A DNA stretch of 64,000 bases from Flavobacterium sp. CYK-55 (GTDB taxonomy: Bacteria > Bacteroidota > Bacteroidia > Flavobacteriales > Flavobacteriaceae). Positions 7,998 to 16,660 of the stretch are shown piece after piece; positions within the stretch are counted from its first letter, which is position 1; every line of letters begins with the position of its first letter. The stretch spans positions 1-64,000 of the forward strand of contig NZ_JAHCDK010000004.1 in NCBI RefSeq assembly GCF_018413465.1, in the 5' to 3' direction. A model generated the notes under the pieces. It saw nothing but the letters and a program-made list of their open reading frames with translations. It was not told the origin of the DNA and searched no databases. A program made the translations under genes and the position numbers.

Positions 7998-8019
7998 AAA
8001 TCAAAATACCATAAATATA

Positions 8020-8052
8020 AAATCCGTTGGGCTACCAGCGGATTTTTTTTTT
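8020..8052 (+). terminator. Intrinsic terminator of lpdA
   Basis: AAATCCG and CGGATTT pair around a 12-nt loop, followed by a run of T. It begins 23 bp after the lpdA stop. Confidence 0.85.
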
Positions 8053-8152
8053 GCGGCTTAAACAAAAGTTAGTTTTTTAACATTCCTTTTGTATTTCAAT
8101 GATTTATACAGAATTTTAAACAAAATTGTTATTAACGAATAAGGCTGTAAAA

Positions 8153-9376
8153 ATGAAAAAAACAATGAGTTTAAGCTTAGTGCTGTTTGGTTTTTTCTTC
8201 TTGTGTGCGCAAGAAAACATCAAACTGATTGGTTTTAGTTCTAACGGAAACGGAATCGATAACCTGGTTCAATGGAATGCCGGCGAAACCAACTTTACGC
8301 TAATGACACCTACAAACTATGTTGGGGTTTTGGTAGGTTCATCCGTTTACAATTCAAATGTGGGAACCTATTATTCTCGAGTGTTGGTTGAAGAAAACAA
8401 TGATTATGTGAGTAAGATGTTTCGCTTTAATACAACCAACGCTACCGCAGAACTAACCGAAGCTACAACGGTTTACAACGGTTCGGCTGAAGTTGATATG
8501 CAAACCGGGATGCTTTACTCATATGACGGTGATTTAGATAACAATTTATACCTCAACCGCTATAATCCTTTGACCCAAAGCTCTACCAATTTGGGGTACT
8601 TTGAACTTCAGCCCAACACATTCTTTTTTCCGGATGCCAGTGCTTATGACTCAGACAATGGTTTTTATTACTTTGTGATTCAAGACGATGAGGGTAAAAA
8701 ATTAGTAAAAGCCAGTATCAGCAACGACACTTTTACCCATACAATAATTCCGATTACAGGTACAACTATTACCGGAAATATTGGTCTTGAATTTAGTATG
8801 GCACAAAATAAAATCTTTGCTATTTATCCTGACTACAATAGTGTTACAGGTACCACGTTTATGCGCATTGGTCAAATTGACCCCAACACCGGAGCCTTTA
8901 CCAATGAAACAGAACTGGTTGAAATATCAGGTTTACAATTGTTTAACCGTAGCTATGATCAAAACACTGAAAAATTATTGTTTATTGGCAATGATTTACA
9001 AAATCAACAGCGGTTATATGCCTACAATACACTCACCGGTATACTAGAGAATTTATCATTGCCCGCTACAATGCTCATTGAAATTGAAGCCGATAATTAC
9101 CAATATGCGGTGCAACGCTACCCGAATCTGAGCACCAACAAAGCAAAAACAGAATCATTCACTATGGCACCCAACCCGGCAGATGATTTGATTACCATAC
9201 AAACACAAAACAAAAAAGTGAACTATTCTCTTTGGGATTTAGTCGGAAAAAACGTAGCCCAAGGCAGTATCCAAGAACAGAAAACCATTGATGTTTCATT
9301 CTTATCACCGGGTATGTATCATTTAATTTTAGAATCAGATGCAGCTCGAGAAGTAAAAAAATTGAGTATTCGATAA
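8153..9376 (+). CDS. Exported protein with T9SS type A sorting domain
   Basis: About 407 aa from the ATG at 8153, chosen because it opens directly into a signal peptide (MKKTMSLSLVLFGFFFLCAQ); an upstream in-frame start at 8126 would add an odd leader. The body consists of repeated beta-rich segments such as YSYDGDLDNNLYLNRYN, resembling a propeller-type fold, without catalytic motifs I recognise. Residues about 335-407 (MAPNPADDLITIQ ... LSPGMYHLILE ... KLSIR) are a classic Por/type IX secretion C-terminal sorting domain, so the protein should be secreted across the outer membrane and anchored or released. It has its own terminator at 9411-9439. The function of the body is unknown. Confidence 0.85.
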   Translation: MKKTMSLSLVLFGFFFLCAQENIKLIGFSSNGNGIDNLVQWNAGETNFTLMTPTNYVGVLVGSSVYNSNVGTYYSRVLVEENNDYVSKMFRFNTTNATAELTEATTVYNGSAEVDMQTGMLYSYDGDLDNNLYLNRYNPLTQSSTNLGYFELQPNTFFFPDASAYDSDNGFYYFVIQDDEGKKLVKASISNDTFTHTIIPITGTTITGNIGLEFSMAQNKIFAIYPDYNSVTGTTFMRIGQIDPNTGAFTNETELVEISGLQLFNRSYDQNTEKLLFIGNDLQNQQRLYAYNTLTGILENLSLPATMLIEIEADNYQYAVQRYPNLSTNKAKTESFTMAPNPADDLITIQTQNKKVNYSLWDLVGKNVAQGSIQEQKTIDVSFLSPGMYHLILESDAAREVKKLSIR

Positions 9377-9410
9377 AGTTAAGTGCTCACCAATACTACT
9401 CAATCAAAAA

Positions 9411-9439
9411 ATAAAAACCGTCACTTGAACGGTTTTTAT
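9411..9439 (+). terminator. Intrinsic terminator
   Basis: ATAAAAACCGT pairs with ACGGTTTTTAT around CACTTGA (11-bp stem). The A/T-rich flanks allow it to work in either direction. Confidence 0.85.
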
Positions 9440-9464
9440 TATTTTTAAAAATTATCTGTTTCTT

Positions 9465-10832
9465 ATGAAAACATATTTTATCTGCATTTTGGTAGTACTT
9501 TCATGTACAGCTTGTTCACGCAAACAAGCTGAAAATTCATACCAACCACATGAGTACGTAGAACTCAAACACCCTGAATGGAGCAAAAGCGCCACGATAT
9601 ATGAAGTAAACGTGCGTCAATATACACCCGAAGGAACCTTTAAGGCTTTTGAAGCCCATTTGCCGCGACTCAAAAAAATGGGCGTTGATATTATTTGGCT
9701 CATGCCGATTCACCCCATTGGCGTTGAAAAAAGAAAAGGCACTTTAGGAAGTTATTACTCGGTCAAAGATTACTACGGCATCAACCCTGAGTTTGGCACC
9801 AAAGCCGATTTTAAACACCTCGTGGATCAAATTCACCAAATGGGCATGCATGTGATTATTGATTGGGTGGCCAACCATTCGTCATGGGACAACCCACTCG
9901 CCAAAGACCATCCCGAATGGTATACCAAAACCGAAGAAGGACAATTCCAGCCCACACCTTGGTATGATTGGGACGATGTGATTGACTTTGATTATGACCA
10001 GCCGGGCATTCGCGAATATATGACTAAAGCATTGGTGTATTGGGTCAAAGATTTTGATATTGATGGTTATCGTTGCGATACAGCCGGTTTTATTCCGACG
10101 GATTTCTGGAACCAAGCCCGCGCTGAAATGGATGCTGTAAAACCTGTTTTTATGCTCGCTGAGTGGGAATCGCGCGATTTGCATCAAAAAGCCTTTGACA
10201 TGACTTATTCTTGGACTTTATTTGATAAAATGGCCGCTGTAACCCGCGATCACAAACCGCTGGGCGGGCTCATTGAATATATGGCGCATGATGTGAGTAC
10301 TTTTCCGCGTGATGGCTACCGCATGACTTTTACCGACAACCACGATATGAATTCTTGGAACCACAATATGTTGTACAATTTTGGCGATGGCCTGCAAGCC
10401 TCGATGGTTTTGTGCGGAACCATCAACGGAATGCCGCTCGTTTATGGCGGACAAGAAGCCGGACTTGACCGATCATTGAAGTTTTTTGACAAAGACTTGA
10501 TCAACTGGAAATCATTGCCGTATGAAAAAATCTTCACGCAAATCTTTGATTTAAAACACCAGAACAAAGCACTCTGGAACGGAAAAGAAGGTGGTGTGAT
10601 GGTGCGTATGTACAACGACAAACCCGAGCAAGTTTTATCCTTCTCGCGTAAAAAAGACAACAATCAAGTGATTACCCTGATCAATTACAGCGCAGAGCCG
10701 GCCTCGGTTACTTTAAAATCTGAACATCAAAAGGGCCTATATAAAGAGTGGTTCAGCGGGCAAGACATGCAGCTTAGAGGCAACGACATATTGACTCTTA
10801 AACCTTGGGAATATAAGGTTTTGGTGCAATAA
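9465..10832 (+). CDS. Lipoprotein alpha-amylase family (GH13) glycoside hydrolase
   Basis: 455 aa. The N-terminus MKTYFICILVVLSCTACSRK is a lipoprotein signal (acylated Cys14 or Cys17), so it sits in the periplasm or at the surface. The TIM-barrel GH13 regions are present in order: IDWVANHS (region I), DIDGYRCDTAGF (region II, nucleophile Asp), MLAEWE (region III, acid/base Glu) and FTDNHDMN (region IV, transition-state Asp). It should hydrolyse alpha-glucosidic bonds in malto-oligosaccharides or starch. The C-terminal 80 residues form the usual beta domain (EQVLSFSRKKDNNQVITLINYS). No SusC/SusD partners are adjacent, so it is not in a canonical starch locus. It converges with the cysteine desulfurase gene with 1 bp between the stops. 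Confidence 0.9.
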   Translation: MKTYFICILVVLSCTACSRKQAENSYQPHEYVELKHPEWSKSATIYEVNVRQYTPEGTFKAFEAHLPRLKKMGVDIIWLMPIHPIGVEKRKGTLGSYYSVKDYYGINPEFGTKADFKHLVDQIHQMGMHVIIDWVANHSSWDNPLAKDHPEWYTKTEEGQFQPTPWYDWDDVIDFDYDQPGIREYMTKALVYWVKDFDIDGYRCDTAGFIPTDFWNQARAEMDAVKPVFMLAEWESRDLHQKAFDMTYSWTLFDKMAAVTRDHKPLGGLIEYMAHDVSTFPRDGYRMTFTDNHDMNSWNHNMLYNFGDGLQASMVLCGTINGMPLVYGGQEAGLDRSLKFFDKDLINWKSLPYEKIFTQIFDLKHQNKALWNGKEGGVMVRMYNDKPEQVLSFSRKKDNNQVITLINYSAEPASVTLKSEHQKGLYKEWFSGQDMQLRGNDILTLKPWEYKVLVQ

Positions 10833-10833
10833 A

Positions 10834-11958
10834 CTAAACCGTTTTGAGGGCTTCCATCAAATAATCAATATCTTCTTGTGTGTTGAGATGACTCAGTGAA
10901 ATGCGCAGCGAAGGTTTTGTTAAATCATCATCAGAAAGCATTTGCGCCAACACATGCGAAGGCGAGATACTGCCCGATTGACAAGCGCTTCCGCGTGATA
11001 CGGCAATACCTTTCATATCGAGATGAAACAAAATCATGGCCGTTTTATCCGCTGCAAAAGGCAACAACACATTCAGGATATTGTAAAAGCCATCCTCGGC
11101 ACCATTGATTTTAAATCCGGGAAATTCCAGCTGTAAAGCGTTCAGTAAATATTGGCGTAAATGCAATACATGAGCGCGATGTGCCTCGAGTTGTTCTAAT
11201 GAAATTTCAAGTGCTTTGGCCATGCCCACAATGTTGTGGACTGATTCGGTTCCGGCGCGCAGGCCTTTTTCTTGCTCACCGCCCAAAAGAATCGGTTGCA
11301 TTGATGTTCCTTTGCGGATGTATAAAAATCCGATGCCTTTGGGCCCATTGAATTTATGCGCACTGGCTACTAAAAAATCAACGGGTATTTGTTGTACATC
11401 TATAGACGTTTTGCCCATGGATTGTACCGTATCAGAATGAAAAACAGCACCGTATTTTTGGCACAAAGCCCCCACTTGCTCAATATCAGTGACCACCCCG
11501 GTTTCATTGTTCACGTGCATCAGCGAAACCAATGTTTTAACTTCTTGAGCGAGTAATGCTTCAAGTTGAGCCAAATCGGGTTGTCCGTTGGGTTGAATCT
11601 TTAAAAGCACCAATTCAAAATCATTCGATTGAGCCATTTCTTCTAAAGTATGCAAAACCGCATGATGCTCGGTTGGGCTTGATATGATGCGCTTGATTTG
11701 CAAATGCGCTACAGCATTGCGAAAAACCCAGTTGTTTGATTCGGTTCCGCAAGAAGTAAATACAATCTCTGAGGCGTTGGCATGGATGGCCTTGGCAATG
11801 GTTTTTCGGGCGAGTTCAATACTGCTTTTGGCTTGACGACCAAAGCTGTGGGTTGATGATGGGTTACCGAAATCATTGTGCAATGAAGACACCATAGCCT
11901 CAATAACTTCAGGAGCAATAGCCGTGGTAGCGGCATGATCTAGGTAGACTTTTTTCAT
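10834..11958 (-). CDS. Cysteine desulfurase (NifS/IscS family)
   Basis: 374 aa, class V aminotransferase fold. It uses PLP to take sulfur from cysteine as an enzyme persulfide for Fe-S clusters or tRNA thiolation. PLP binds Lys202 in SAHKFNG and the catalytic Cys326 is in SRGSACQSGS, the longer group I type loop. The N-terminal YLDHAATT and HHAVLHT motifs are standard. No iscU or tRNA-thiolation gene is next to it, so the acceptor is unknown. A TACCTTTG box on the minus strand at 11963-11970 is very close to the start codon. I left the gene symbol blank because IscS and NifS cannot be separated here. Confidence 0.92.
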   Translation of the reverse strand: MKKVYLDHAATTAIAPEVIEAMVSSLHNDFGNPSSTHSFGRQAKSSIELARKTIAKAIHANASEIVFTSCGTESNNWVFRNAVAHLQIKRIISSPTEHHAVLHTLEEMAQSNDFELVLLKIQPNGQPDLAQLEALLAQEVKTLVSLMHVNNETGVVTDIEQVGALCQKYGAVFHSDTVQSMGKTSIDVQQIPVDFLVASAHKFNGPKGIGFLYIRKGTSMQPILLGGEQEKGLRAGTESVHNIVGMAKALEISLEQLEAHRAHVLHLRQYLLNALQLEFPGFKINGAEDGFYNILNVLLPFAADKTAMILFHLDMKGIAVSRGSACQSGSISPSHVLAQMLSDDDLTKPSLRISLSHLNTQEDIDYLMEALKTV

Positions 11959-12024
11959 GCGCCAAAGGTATTAATTTCATCTTTGATTGTAGCGTTTGTA
12001 ATGCTGTGATGTAAATTAAAATCC

Positions 12025-12032
12025 TATTTTTG
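12025..12032 (+). promoter_or_regulatory. -7 box before the duplicated-domain lipoprotein gene
   Basis: TATTTTTG matches TAnnTTTG, 14 bp before the ATG at 12047. No well-spaced -33 TTG is seen; the nearest TTTG (11995-11998) is 26 nt away. Confidence 0.4.
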
Positions 12033-12046
12033 TCAAAATTTTTTTC

Positions 12047-13018
12047 ATGAAAAAAGCATTTGGAATACTAGCTCTATTATTAGCATTAAACAGCTGTGAT
12101 GATGGCGATTTGACCATTGAAAATGTAGATTTTCAAACCGTTACTGCCGCTAGTTGTGGTGAAACCATCTACAAAATCAGAGATAATGAAGCTATGTATC
12201 TCAAAATGCCCACTTCAGAAAATGCTTTTATCAATGAAGCCACAATTGACGGAGTGCCTCGGGTTCGCAGCATTGGCGGGAATATTAGTGTGACCTATCG
12301 CACCTACAACGGTACGGTTTCATCGGCTAATATTTGCAACACACCCAGCCCGGTGAGTCCGGCCGCTACTCAAGAATGGACGGCTGTTGATGGAGACATT
12401 GAAATTACCACTACCGCTGTTTATTCAACTCCGGATGCAACAACCGGTGCGACCAAAGTGGTTCGGTACCTACACAACATCGTTTTTAAAAATATTGTAT
12501 TTCAAAAACCTGATGGTCAACAGATTTATGAGACCTTTAATTTTGGTGAATACAGCACCACGCCCACTACATTGCCTTTTAATTTAATTGCTGATGATGT
12601 GAAGCTTTGCGCATCGGGCAACTTATTATACAATGCACGCAACAATGGAATCGAAGGCTTATATATTGAAAATTTAGATCCGGCACTTTTATCAACCGAC
12701 AACCTGGGTACTGCAAAAAGCGCTTTGATTTCTGACACAACCAACCACTTGGTGTACCGTTTATTTGAAACAGCCATAACTACAACCAACAATGAGTACT
12801 TTTGCGGAGGCTCGTTTCCGGACGCGCCTGTTGTTAATGAAGAATGGATTGCCCAACCCGGTGTTTCGGGCACCAGCGGAATCATTGAAGTAACCACCAC
12901 AACCAACGGAACCGGTTATTTGCATACCATCAAACTCAAAGGTGTGACGTTTCAGAAAGGCAACAATACTTTTTACTACGGAAACGATATTCTATACGGG
13001 AATTTGTTGACCAACTAA
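12047..13018 (+). CDS. Hypothetical lipoprotein with internal duplication
   Basis: 323 aa. The signal MKKAFGILALLLALNSCDD has a lipobox with acylated Cys17 and following Asp residues, pointing to membrane attachment. The mature part is two similar copies of about 130 aa (35-168 and 186-318). Each starts with a Cys (ASCGE-YKIR / KLCAS-LLYNAR), has a mid-domain Cys (NICN / YFCGG), an EW segment (TQEWTAVDGDIEITTT / NEEWIAQPG..GIIEVTTT), a YLHNIVFKNIVFQK / YLHTIKLKGVTFQK strand pair and a FxYG-like end. The conserved cysteine pair suggests one disulfide per domain. I do not recognise a family, and neighbours give no functional clue. Confidence 0.75.
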   Translation: MKKAFGILALLLALNSCDDGDLTIENVDFQTVTAASCGETIYKIRDNEAMYLKMPTSENAFINEATIDGVPRVRSIGGNISVTYRTYNGTVSSANICNTPSPVSPAATQEWTAVDGDIEITTTAVYSTPDATTGATKVVRYLHNIVFKNIVFQKPDGQQIYETFNFGEYSTTPTTLPFNLIADDVKLCASGNLLYNARNNGIEGLYIENLDPALLSTDNLGTAKSALISDTTNHLVYRLFETAITTTNNEYFCGGSFPDAPVVNEEWIAQPGVSGTSGIIEVTTTTNGTGYLHTIKLKGVTFQKGNNTFYYGNDILYGNLLTN

Positions 13019-13020
13019 AA

Positions 13021-13575
13021 TTATTTTGGCTGTTTGAAATAAACTTCAGTGGCACCCAAACCATATTTTTGGTAATTGGCATCTTGAAATGATATTTGGT
13101 CATATCGACTGAGCATTGCATCTAAATCGGCTTTGAGAACACCCTCGCCCACACCGTGGATAAAAACAATTTTTGGAATGCGATTTCTGATGGCAAATTC
13201 AACATGTCGTTGTGCAGTTTCAATTTGCAAATTCAAGATTTGATAGTTGCTCAAAATTTTGTGGTTCTTGACTAATTTTTCAATGTGCAAATCAAATTCC
13301 GGCGGAGGAATCTCGCCTTTTTGGCGGACCGAAACCGGTTGTTTGTGTTTGAGCGGAGCCTCTTTTTGCTCTTGTATTTTTTGAGCATTAAAGCTTTTTA
13401 TACTTCCGGTTAAATCGCTGGTATTTAAATTTTTAACCAATTGATTGACAAAATAAGTCATCGGGAAACCATCGGTGGTTTCAATCGTAATTTTATCGCC
13501 TTGAATTGTAGTTATTACGCCATCAATAGCATCGTCTAAAACCGAAACCTGATCGCCTAACTTAAAGTTGCTCAT
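13021..13575 (-). CDS. Smr-domain protein with N-terminal DUF2027-type region
   Basis: 184 aa from the ATG at 13575, chosen because MSNFKLGDQVSVLDD begins the conserved SH3-like domain; an in-frame start 36 bp upstream adds an unlikely leader and overlaps the preceding gene more. The N-terminus is a small beta domain; the middle (residues about 65-100) is a charged linker; the C-terminal Smr domain shows FDLHIEKL and IVFIHGVGEGVLK, the DxH and HGxGxG-like motifs of Smr/MutS2 nicking or RNA-binding domains. It probably acts on nucleic acid in the cytoplasm. It overlaps the small membrane protein gene by 14 bp, so they are likely translated from one message. Confidence 0.82.
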   Translation of the reverse strand: MSNFKLGDQVSVLDDAIDGVITTIQGDKITIETTDGFPMTYFVNQLVKNLNTSDLTGSIKSFNAQKIQEQKEAPLKHKQPVSVRQKGEIPPPEFDLHIEKLVKNHKILSNYQILNLQIETAQRHVEFAIRNRIPKIVFIHGVGEGVLKADLDAMLSRYDQISFQDANYQKYGLGATEVYFKQPK

Positions 13576-13744
13576 CGTCCTTATTTTGTTCTTTACTGGG
13601 TATTTTAGCACTCAATTTGATCAATCCAAAAATAAAAACAGCTAGTGCAATGACCATAACTACTGTGTTTTTTTCGTCTGAATTTTGCTCGTAAAAAGCT
13701 ACTGCAATGGCCACAACCATAACAAGCAATAAAAGATTTTTCAT
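13562..13744 (-). CDS. Small membrane protein (60 aa)
   Basis: From the ATG at 13744 the product is MKNLLLLVMVVAIAVAFYEQ followed by a short charged loop (NSDEKNT), a second helix (VVMVIALAVFIFGLIKL) and a charged tail ending KDDEQL. It therefore has two membrane spans with a hairpin topology. Longer in-frame starts exist but run into AT-rich spacer. It overlaps the Smr gene start by 14 bp on the same strand. No family is recognised; function unknown. Confidence 0.6.
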   Translation of the reverse strand: MKNLLLLVMVVAIAVAFYEQNSDEKNTVVMVIALAVFIFGLIKLSAKIPSKEQNKDDEQL

Positions 13745-13850
13745 AGAAGATTGATAAAAATTGAAAATCAAAAATAGCAAACTTAAAATTGGCAAGCACG
13801 CATTTTTAAAGGATATTTTTTTGTAAAATTGCCTTAGTAAAAACAACAAC

Positions 13851-14135
13851 ATGAATTGGGAAGAATACATGATTCCGTGTATGAGCAAAACACTTTTCGG
13901 GCTCGAATGTCCGGGTTGTGGTGCTCAAAGAAGTTTGTTGTTGGTTTTGAAAGGAGATTTTTCGGCGGCTTTCTATATGTATCCGGCCATATACACCTTG
14001 CTGTTGTTTTTTGGATTTTTAGGCTTACACTTTATAGACAAAAGCCACAATTACCATAAAATACTTGTGCGATTGGCAGTGATAAACGGCATCATAATGA
14101 CCGCAGCTTATTTATACAAAATGTTTATATTCTAA
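13851..14135 (+). CDS. DUF2752 membrane protein
   Basis: 94 aa. The motif MSKTLFGLECPGCGAQRS (residues 11-28) with the CPGCGxxRS core is diagnostic of DUF2752, small inner-membrane proteins of unknown function. Two hydrophobic helices follow (IYTLLLFFGFLGLHFI and LAVINGIIMTAAYLYKMF). The CxxC may bind metal or be redox active; that is inference. It is followed 15 bp later by a CCC-motif membrane protein, a neighbour pairing I recall from Bacteroidetes, so the two probably function together. Confidence 0.85.
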   Translation: MNWEEYMIPCMSKTLFGLECPGCGAQRSLLLVLKGDFSAAFYMYPAIYTLLLFFGFLGLHFIDKSHNYHKILVRLAVINGIIMTAAYLYKMFIF

Positions 14136-14150
14136 TCTGATTTATTCTCT

Positions 14151-14498
14151 ATGGAAAAAAGAAAATTACCCAATGCTTCGGCTGTACTCATTTTAGGTAT
14201 CATGTCTATACTCACCTGCTGTTGTTGGGGAGTTATTGGTTTAGTCTTGGGGATTGTAGCCTTGGTTTTGGCCAAAAAAGACATAGCTCTTTACAACGAA
14301 AACCCCGAAGAATACGAAGGCTATTCCAGCATAAACACAGGACGAGTTCTGGCCATTATTGGAATTGTTCTGAGCGCCATTTATTTTGTAATCAACATCT
14401 ATATGTTGGTTGTTATGGGCGAACAAGGCATCAAAGACTTCCAACAAAACTTGATTGAAAAAATCAAACACCAACAAGAAATGGAAGAAATGGAATAA
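14151..14498 (+). CDS. CCC-motif small membrane protein
   Basis: 115 aa. The N-terminal half holds a helix with three consecutive cysteines (ILTCCCWGVIGLVLGIVALVLAKKD), then a cytoplasmic or periplasmic loop (NPEEYEGYSSINTGR), a second helix (VLAIIGIVLSAIYFVINIYMLVVMG) and a charged C-terminal coil. The layout matches DUF4190-like proteins annotated as CCC-motif membrane proteins. It is the second gene after DUF2752 and ends in a strong shared terminator. Function is not known. Confidence 0.75.
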   Translation: MEKRKLPNASAVLILGIMSILTCCCWGVIGLVLGIVALVLAKKDIALYNENPEEYEGYSSINTGRVLAIIGIVLSAIYFVINIYMLVVMGEQGIKDFQQNLIEKIKHQQEMEEME

Positions 14499-14500
14499 AA

Positions 14501-14531
14501 AAATCCTCCGGTTTTCGGAGGATTTTTTTTT
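14501..14531. terminator. Bidirectional terminator between the CCC gene and rocD
   Basis: AAATCCTCCG and CGGAGGATTT form a 10-bp stem around GTTT, with A and T tracts on either side. It can end both converging transcripts. Confidence 0.9.
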
Positions 14532-15810
14532 ATCGTTCAAACTGTTTTAAAGTTTCTGTAATAATACGTACACAGTCGAGTAATTGCTCTTCGTTCATGA
14601 CCAGTGGCGGTGCAAACCTGATGATGTTTCCGTGGGTGGGTTTGGCCAATAATCCATTATCTCTGAGCGCCATACAGATGTTCCAAGCGGTTTCACTGTC
14701 TTCAGTATCGTTGATTACAATGGCATTCAAAAGACCACGACCTCTAACTAAAGTGGCAATATTGCTGGTTTGAATATATTCATTAAGTTTAGTTCGAAAT
14801 AACTTACCTAAAGCACGTGCATTTTGAGCCAATTGCTCGTCAGATACTACATCAAGTGCAGCCATAGCAACCGCTGCTGCTACAGGGTTTCCACCAAAAG
14901 TAGATCCGTGTTGTCCGGGTTTAATCACATTCATGATATGATTGTTGGCCAAAACGGCCGAAACCGGATAAGCACCGCCTGATAAAGCTTTCCCTAAAAT
15001 CAAGATATCCGGAGTGGCATAAGTGGCTTGGCGCTCGCATTGTTTTTCGCAACTACAATTTCCGCACACAGCCAACAACGATCCGGTTCTGGCAATTCCG
15101 GTTTGGATTTCGTCGGCAATAAACAAAACATTGTGTTGGTTGCAAAGTTCTTTGGCGCGCATCATATAATCATCCGCTGGGGTGTAAACACCCGCTTCAC
15201 CTTGAATGGGTTCAACCAAAAAACCGGCAATATTTTGATGATTCTGGAGCACTTCTTCTAAGGCTTCAATTGAATCATACGGAATACGAATAAATCCGTC
15301 GGTATAAGGCCCAAAGTTTTTACGCGCATTCTCATCGTTAGAGAACGAAATAATTGTAGTGGTTCTTCCGTGAAAATTGCCTTCACAAACCACAATAAGC
15401 GCTTGACTTTGGGCAATTCCTTTGACTTCATAAGCCCATTTGCGGCAAATTTTGAGTGCAGTTTCAACGGCTTCAGCTCCGGTATTCATCGGAAGCACTT
15501 TGTCAAAACCAAAATATTGGGTTAAGTATTCTTCATAAAGACCCAATTTATCATTGTAAAAAGCTCTTGAGGTAAGCGTCAGAGTTTGTGCTTGTTCCAC
15601 CATAGCACCCACAATGCGCGGGTGGCAATGGCCTTGATTGACCGCCGAATAAGCCGATAAAAAATCGTAGTATTTTTTGCCTTCAACATCCCAAACATAA
15701 ACACCTTCACCGCGGCTTAACACCACCGGTAACGGATGATAATTGTGGGCTCCGTATTTATCTTCGAGTTCAATTAAAGCTGCCGAGCTCATTTTTTCAA
15801 TCACTGACAT
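14530..15810 (-). CDS. rocD: Ornithine--oxo-acid transaminase RocD
   Basis: 426 aa, class III PLP aminotransferase. It converts ornithine and 2-oxoglutarate to glutamate semialdehyde and glutamate, linking arginine breakdown to proline and glutamate. The N-terminal [20 protein letters not shown] and the PLP-lysine segment [16 protein letters not shown] are characteristic. Just before the latter is a Cys-rich insertion ([13 protein letters not shown]) absent from Bacillus or human enzymes; I recall similar insertions in flavobacterial homologues. It may bind a metal or be redox sensitive. The gene is monocistronic with a promoter at 15879-15910 and shares a terminator with the opposing operon. 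Confidence 0.94.
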   Translation of the reverse strand: MSVIEKMSSAALIELEDKYGAHNYHPLPVVLSRGEGVYVWDVEGKKYYDFLSAYSAVNQGHCHPRIVGAMVEQAQTLTLTSRAFYNDKLGLYEEYLTQYFGFDKVLPMNTGAEAVETALKICRKWAYEVKGIAQSQALIVVCEGNFHGRTTTIISFSNDENARKNFGPYTDGFIRIPYDSIEALEEVLQNHQNIAGFLVEPIQGEAGVYTPADDYMMRAKELCNQHNVLFIADEIQTGIARTGSLLAVCGNCSCEKQCERQATYATPDILILGKALSGGAYPVSAVLANNHIMNVIKPGQHGSTFGGNPVAAAVAMAALDVVSDEQLAQNARALGKLFRTKLNEYIQTSNIATLVRGRGLLNAIVINDTEDSETAWNICMALRDNGLLAKPTHGNIIRFAPPLVMNEEQLLDCVRIITETLKQFER

Positions 15811-15878
15811 AAAAAATTTCTTTAAAATAGAGAATTACCATTCCTACTTGTACGGAGAGAAATCATCCTAATATGCCA

Positions 15879-15910
15879 CAAAACTAGATAAAATATTGAG
15901 AATTCAACAA
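15879..15910 (-). promoter_or_regulatory. Promoter of rocD
   Basis: On the minus strand TAGTTTTG (complement of 15879-15886) is preceded by TTG (15905-15907, 18-nt spacer) or TTTG (15908-15911, 21-nt spacer). The start codon lies about 70 bp downstream, leaving a leader of roughly 60 nt. Confidence 0.6.
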
Positions 15911-15936
15911 AATAAACAGCCATTTTAAGGCTTAAA

Positions 15937-16641
15937 TTAATGTTCACTTTGCATTTTTGATAGGATATCATTCATCATTTCAATCTGAACCTTCTGAATC
16001 TCGATAAGTTCCTGCTGCTGATGCAACATCAAATGATCGAGCTTTTCATGCAGCATTCTGATTTCAAGTTCTGATTTGAGGTTGATCATATAATCATTGC
16101 GCGCGCGTTCGCGGTCTTTTTCTTCCTGACGGTTTTGGCTCATCATAATCACCGGCGCTTGCAGAGCTGCAATACACGACAAAATCAAATTGAGTAAAAT
16201 AAACGGATATGGATCAAAACCTTTGTTGGCAAACCAATATACATTGAGGCCAATCCAAATCAGGATAAAAAAACCAAACGAAATAATGAAGGTCCAGCTT
16301 CCGCCAAAATCAGCAACGCGATCAGCAACTCGTTGACCTAAACTTAAATGAGCAGGCAAATCATCAATCTGATTGACCAAAAGTTTGTTCTCATTAAGCG
16401 AGTTCATCACATTGCTTTCAAGCTGACTCAACTCGCCTAAGCCACGACTCAGATAATTGGCGATGTATTTTTCGCGGTATAAATTGAGTTCACTTAATGA
16501 TATAGAATCATCGTCGGTAATACCGGGATAATCTTGCCTAATTAAATCCAGAATAGAAAGGCTCACAAACTGACATGAAACACGCTCAGAAAGCGGAAAC
16601 TCTACACCTGAAATAACACTGACAAAACTATTTTTTTTCAT
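15937..16641 (-). CDS. DUF1003 membrane protein
   Basis: 234 aa from the ATG at 16641, which lies just downstream of the histidine-kinase stop; the longer in-frame start would lie inside that gene. A soluble N-terminal part (residues 1-110) precedes SLGQRVADRVADFGGSWTFIISFGFFILIWIGLN, the DUF1003 signature, and a second membrane helix (PYPFILLNLILSCIAALQAPVIMMSQNRQ). The C-terminus is a long amphipathic coiled coil (SELEIRMLHEKLDHLM...). DUF1003 proteins are inner-membrane proteins of unknown role. It is directly downstream of, and probably co-transcribed with, a sensor kinase. Confidence 0.88.
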   Translation of the reverse strand: MKKNSFVSVISGVEFPLSERVSCQFVSLSILDLIRQDYPGITDDDSISLSELNLYREKYIANYLSRGLGELSQLESNVMNSLNENKLLVNQIDDLPAHLSLGQRVADRVADFGGSWTFIISFGFFILIWIGLNVYWFANKGFDPYPFILLNLILSCIAALQAPVIMMSQNRQEEKDRERARNDYMINLKSELEIRMLHEKLDHLMLHQQQELIEIQKVQIEMMNDILSKMQSEH

Positions 16642-16660
16642 CTGATTCCCTATAGGTAAA

